From NCBI GenBank assembly GCA_028281575.1, contig JANQJP010000074.1, positions 1-55,472 on the forward strand: DNA of 55,472 nucleotides, read 5' to 3'. The position numbers were made by a program, and so were the translations under genes. The notes beneath the pieces were generated by a model, which ran no database searches, was not told the DNA's origin, and saw only the letters and a program-made list of their open reading frames with translations. Of the stretch, positions 55,285 through 55,472 are shown piece after piece (within the stretch, counting starts at the first letter, position 1; each line of letters opens with the position of its first letter). This DNA comes from Cellvibrionaceae bacterium. Lineage in GTDB: Bacteria > Pseudomonadota > Gammaproteobacteria > Pseudomonadales > Cellvibrionaceae.

Positions 55285-55472
55285 GGCCTGTCTACACGAA
55301 TTCGATCACCACTACCAGAGACCAGAATTTTCTTTAGTAAGACGATATGAGCGTGGTGTGGTTATTCCACATGAGCGACTATCAACGCAGCTAGAGGACA
55401 TTCTGGCCTGGCCCTCGAAATTGCTCCTGCATTGTTCTAATACGCCACATCCATATGGCTATTCGGGTTGTG
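55285..55472. other. Right-end repeat-bearing stretch
   Basis: It starts with an 11-bp string (55281-55291) also found at 7187-7197, contains a small hairpin TGTGG-N5-CCACA at 55357-55371, and ends with the inverted copy of the left-end repeat. One plus-strand frame stays open from 55301 to the end but has no clear start. Confidence 0.5.
55415..55463. repeat. Inverted, diverged copy of the left-end repeat
   Basis: The reverse complement of this stretch aligns with 1-50, including GGATGTGG, GTATTAGAA and GCAGGAGCA, about 42 of 50 positions by eye. Where the left copy has a C-G pair in its CCACAT/ATGTGG stem, this one has T-G, which keeps the pairing. Confidence 0.7.

Overview
The window looks like a chromosomal segment of a marine gammaproteobacterium from the Cellvibrio/Teredinibacter/Saccharophagus side of the Pseudomonadales. 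This rests on protein resemblance and gene order, not on a database search. The pointers are a Pseudomonas-type fpr/LysR divergent pair, a HemB with the Mg-type active-site motif, a SapC-family protein, a DUF6316-like small protein, the glnA-ntrB-ntrC order, and the gammaproteobacterial pair of blocks yibN-grxC-secB and gpmI-envC-ctpA-yibQ. I saw no rRNA or tRNA gene, CRISPR array, intact insertion sequence or prophage.

Left part (1-13.6 kb): repeats at the extreme end, then pgm, a membrane protein of unknown function, a DUF3014 protein, a membrane-bound diguanylate cyclase, a lone thioredoxin-type arsenate reductase, a SapC-family protein, fpr with its divergent LysR regulator, hemB, a PilJ-type chemotaxis transducer and gnd. 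A small glutathione S-transferase follows.

14.5-19.3 kb is a compact operon for glucosylglycerate, a compatible solute: a glycerate kinase, a HAD phosphatase translationally coupled to it, glucosyl-3-phosphoglycerate synthase, and a GH13_18 phosphorylase expected to break the solute down again. A response regulator with an EAL domain follows. From 20.7 to 23.2 kb lies a visibly AT-richer block of minus-strand genes (small membrane protein, lipoprotein, UbiE-like methyltransferase, small anchored protein) ending in the stump of a DUF4262 gene. This looks like an accessory insertion.

23.6-46 kb is mostly housekeeping: typA, acylphosphatase, thiI, the nitrogen-control operon glnA-ntrB-ntrC with a clear sigma-54 promoter, a secreted His/Arg/Tyr-rich protein, rhodanese-grxC-secB facing gpmI-envC-ctpA-yibQ, and hisB-hisH-hisA-hisF. 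A membrane-anchored thioredoxin follows, then a coupled glycosyltransferase, methyltransferase and alpha/alpha-toroid gene trio converging on a second methyltransferase. I cannot assign this cluster to a known pathway, and it is the best candidate for an undescribed system.

The right part (47.7-55.3 kb) is accessory in character: EthD, cupin and SDR enzymes, small membrane proteins, a cold-shock protein, a hexapeptide-repeat acyltransferase, an FMN reductase, a GIY-YIG protein and an acyltransferase-3 membrane protein. Several long gene-poor gaps hold strong inverted repeats. The last 50 bases are an inverted, diverged copy of the first 50, which suggests the window is a contig that stops at a dispersed repeat on both sides.
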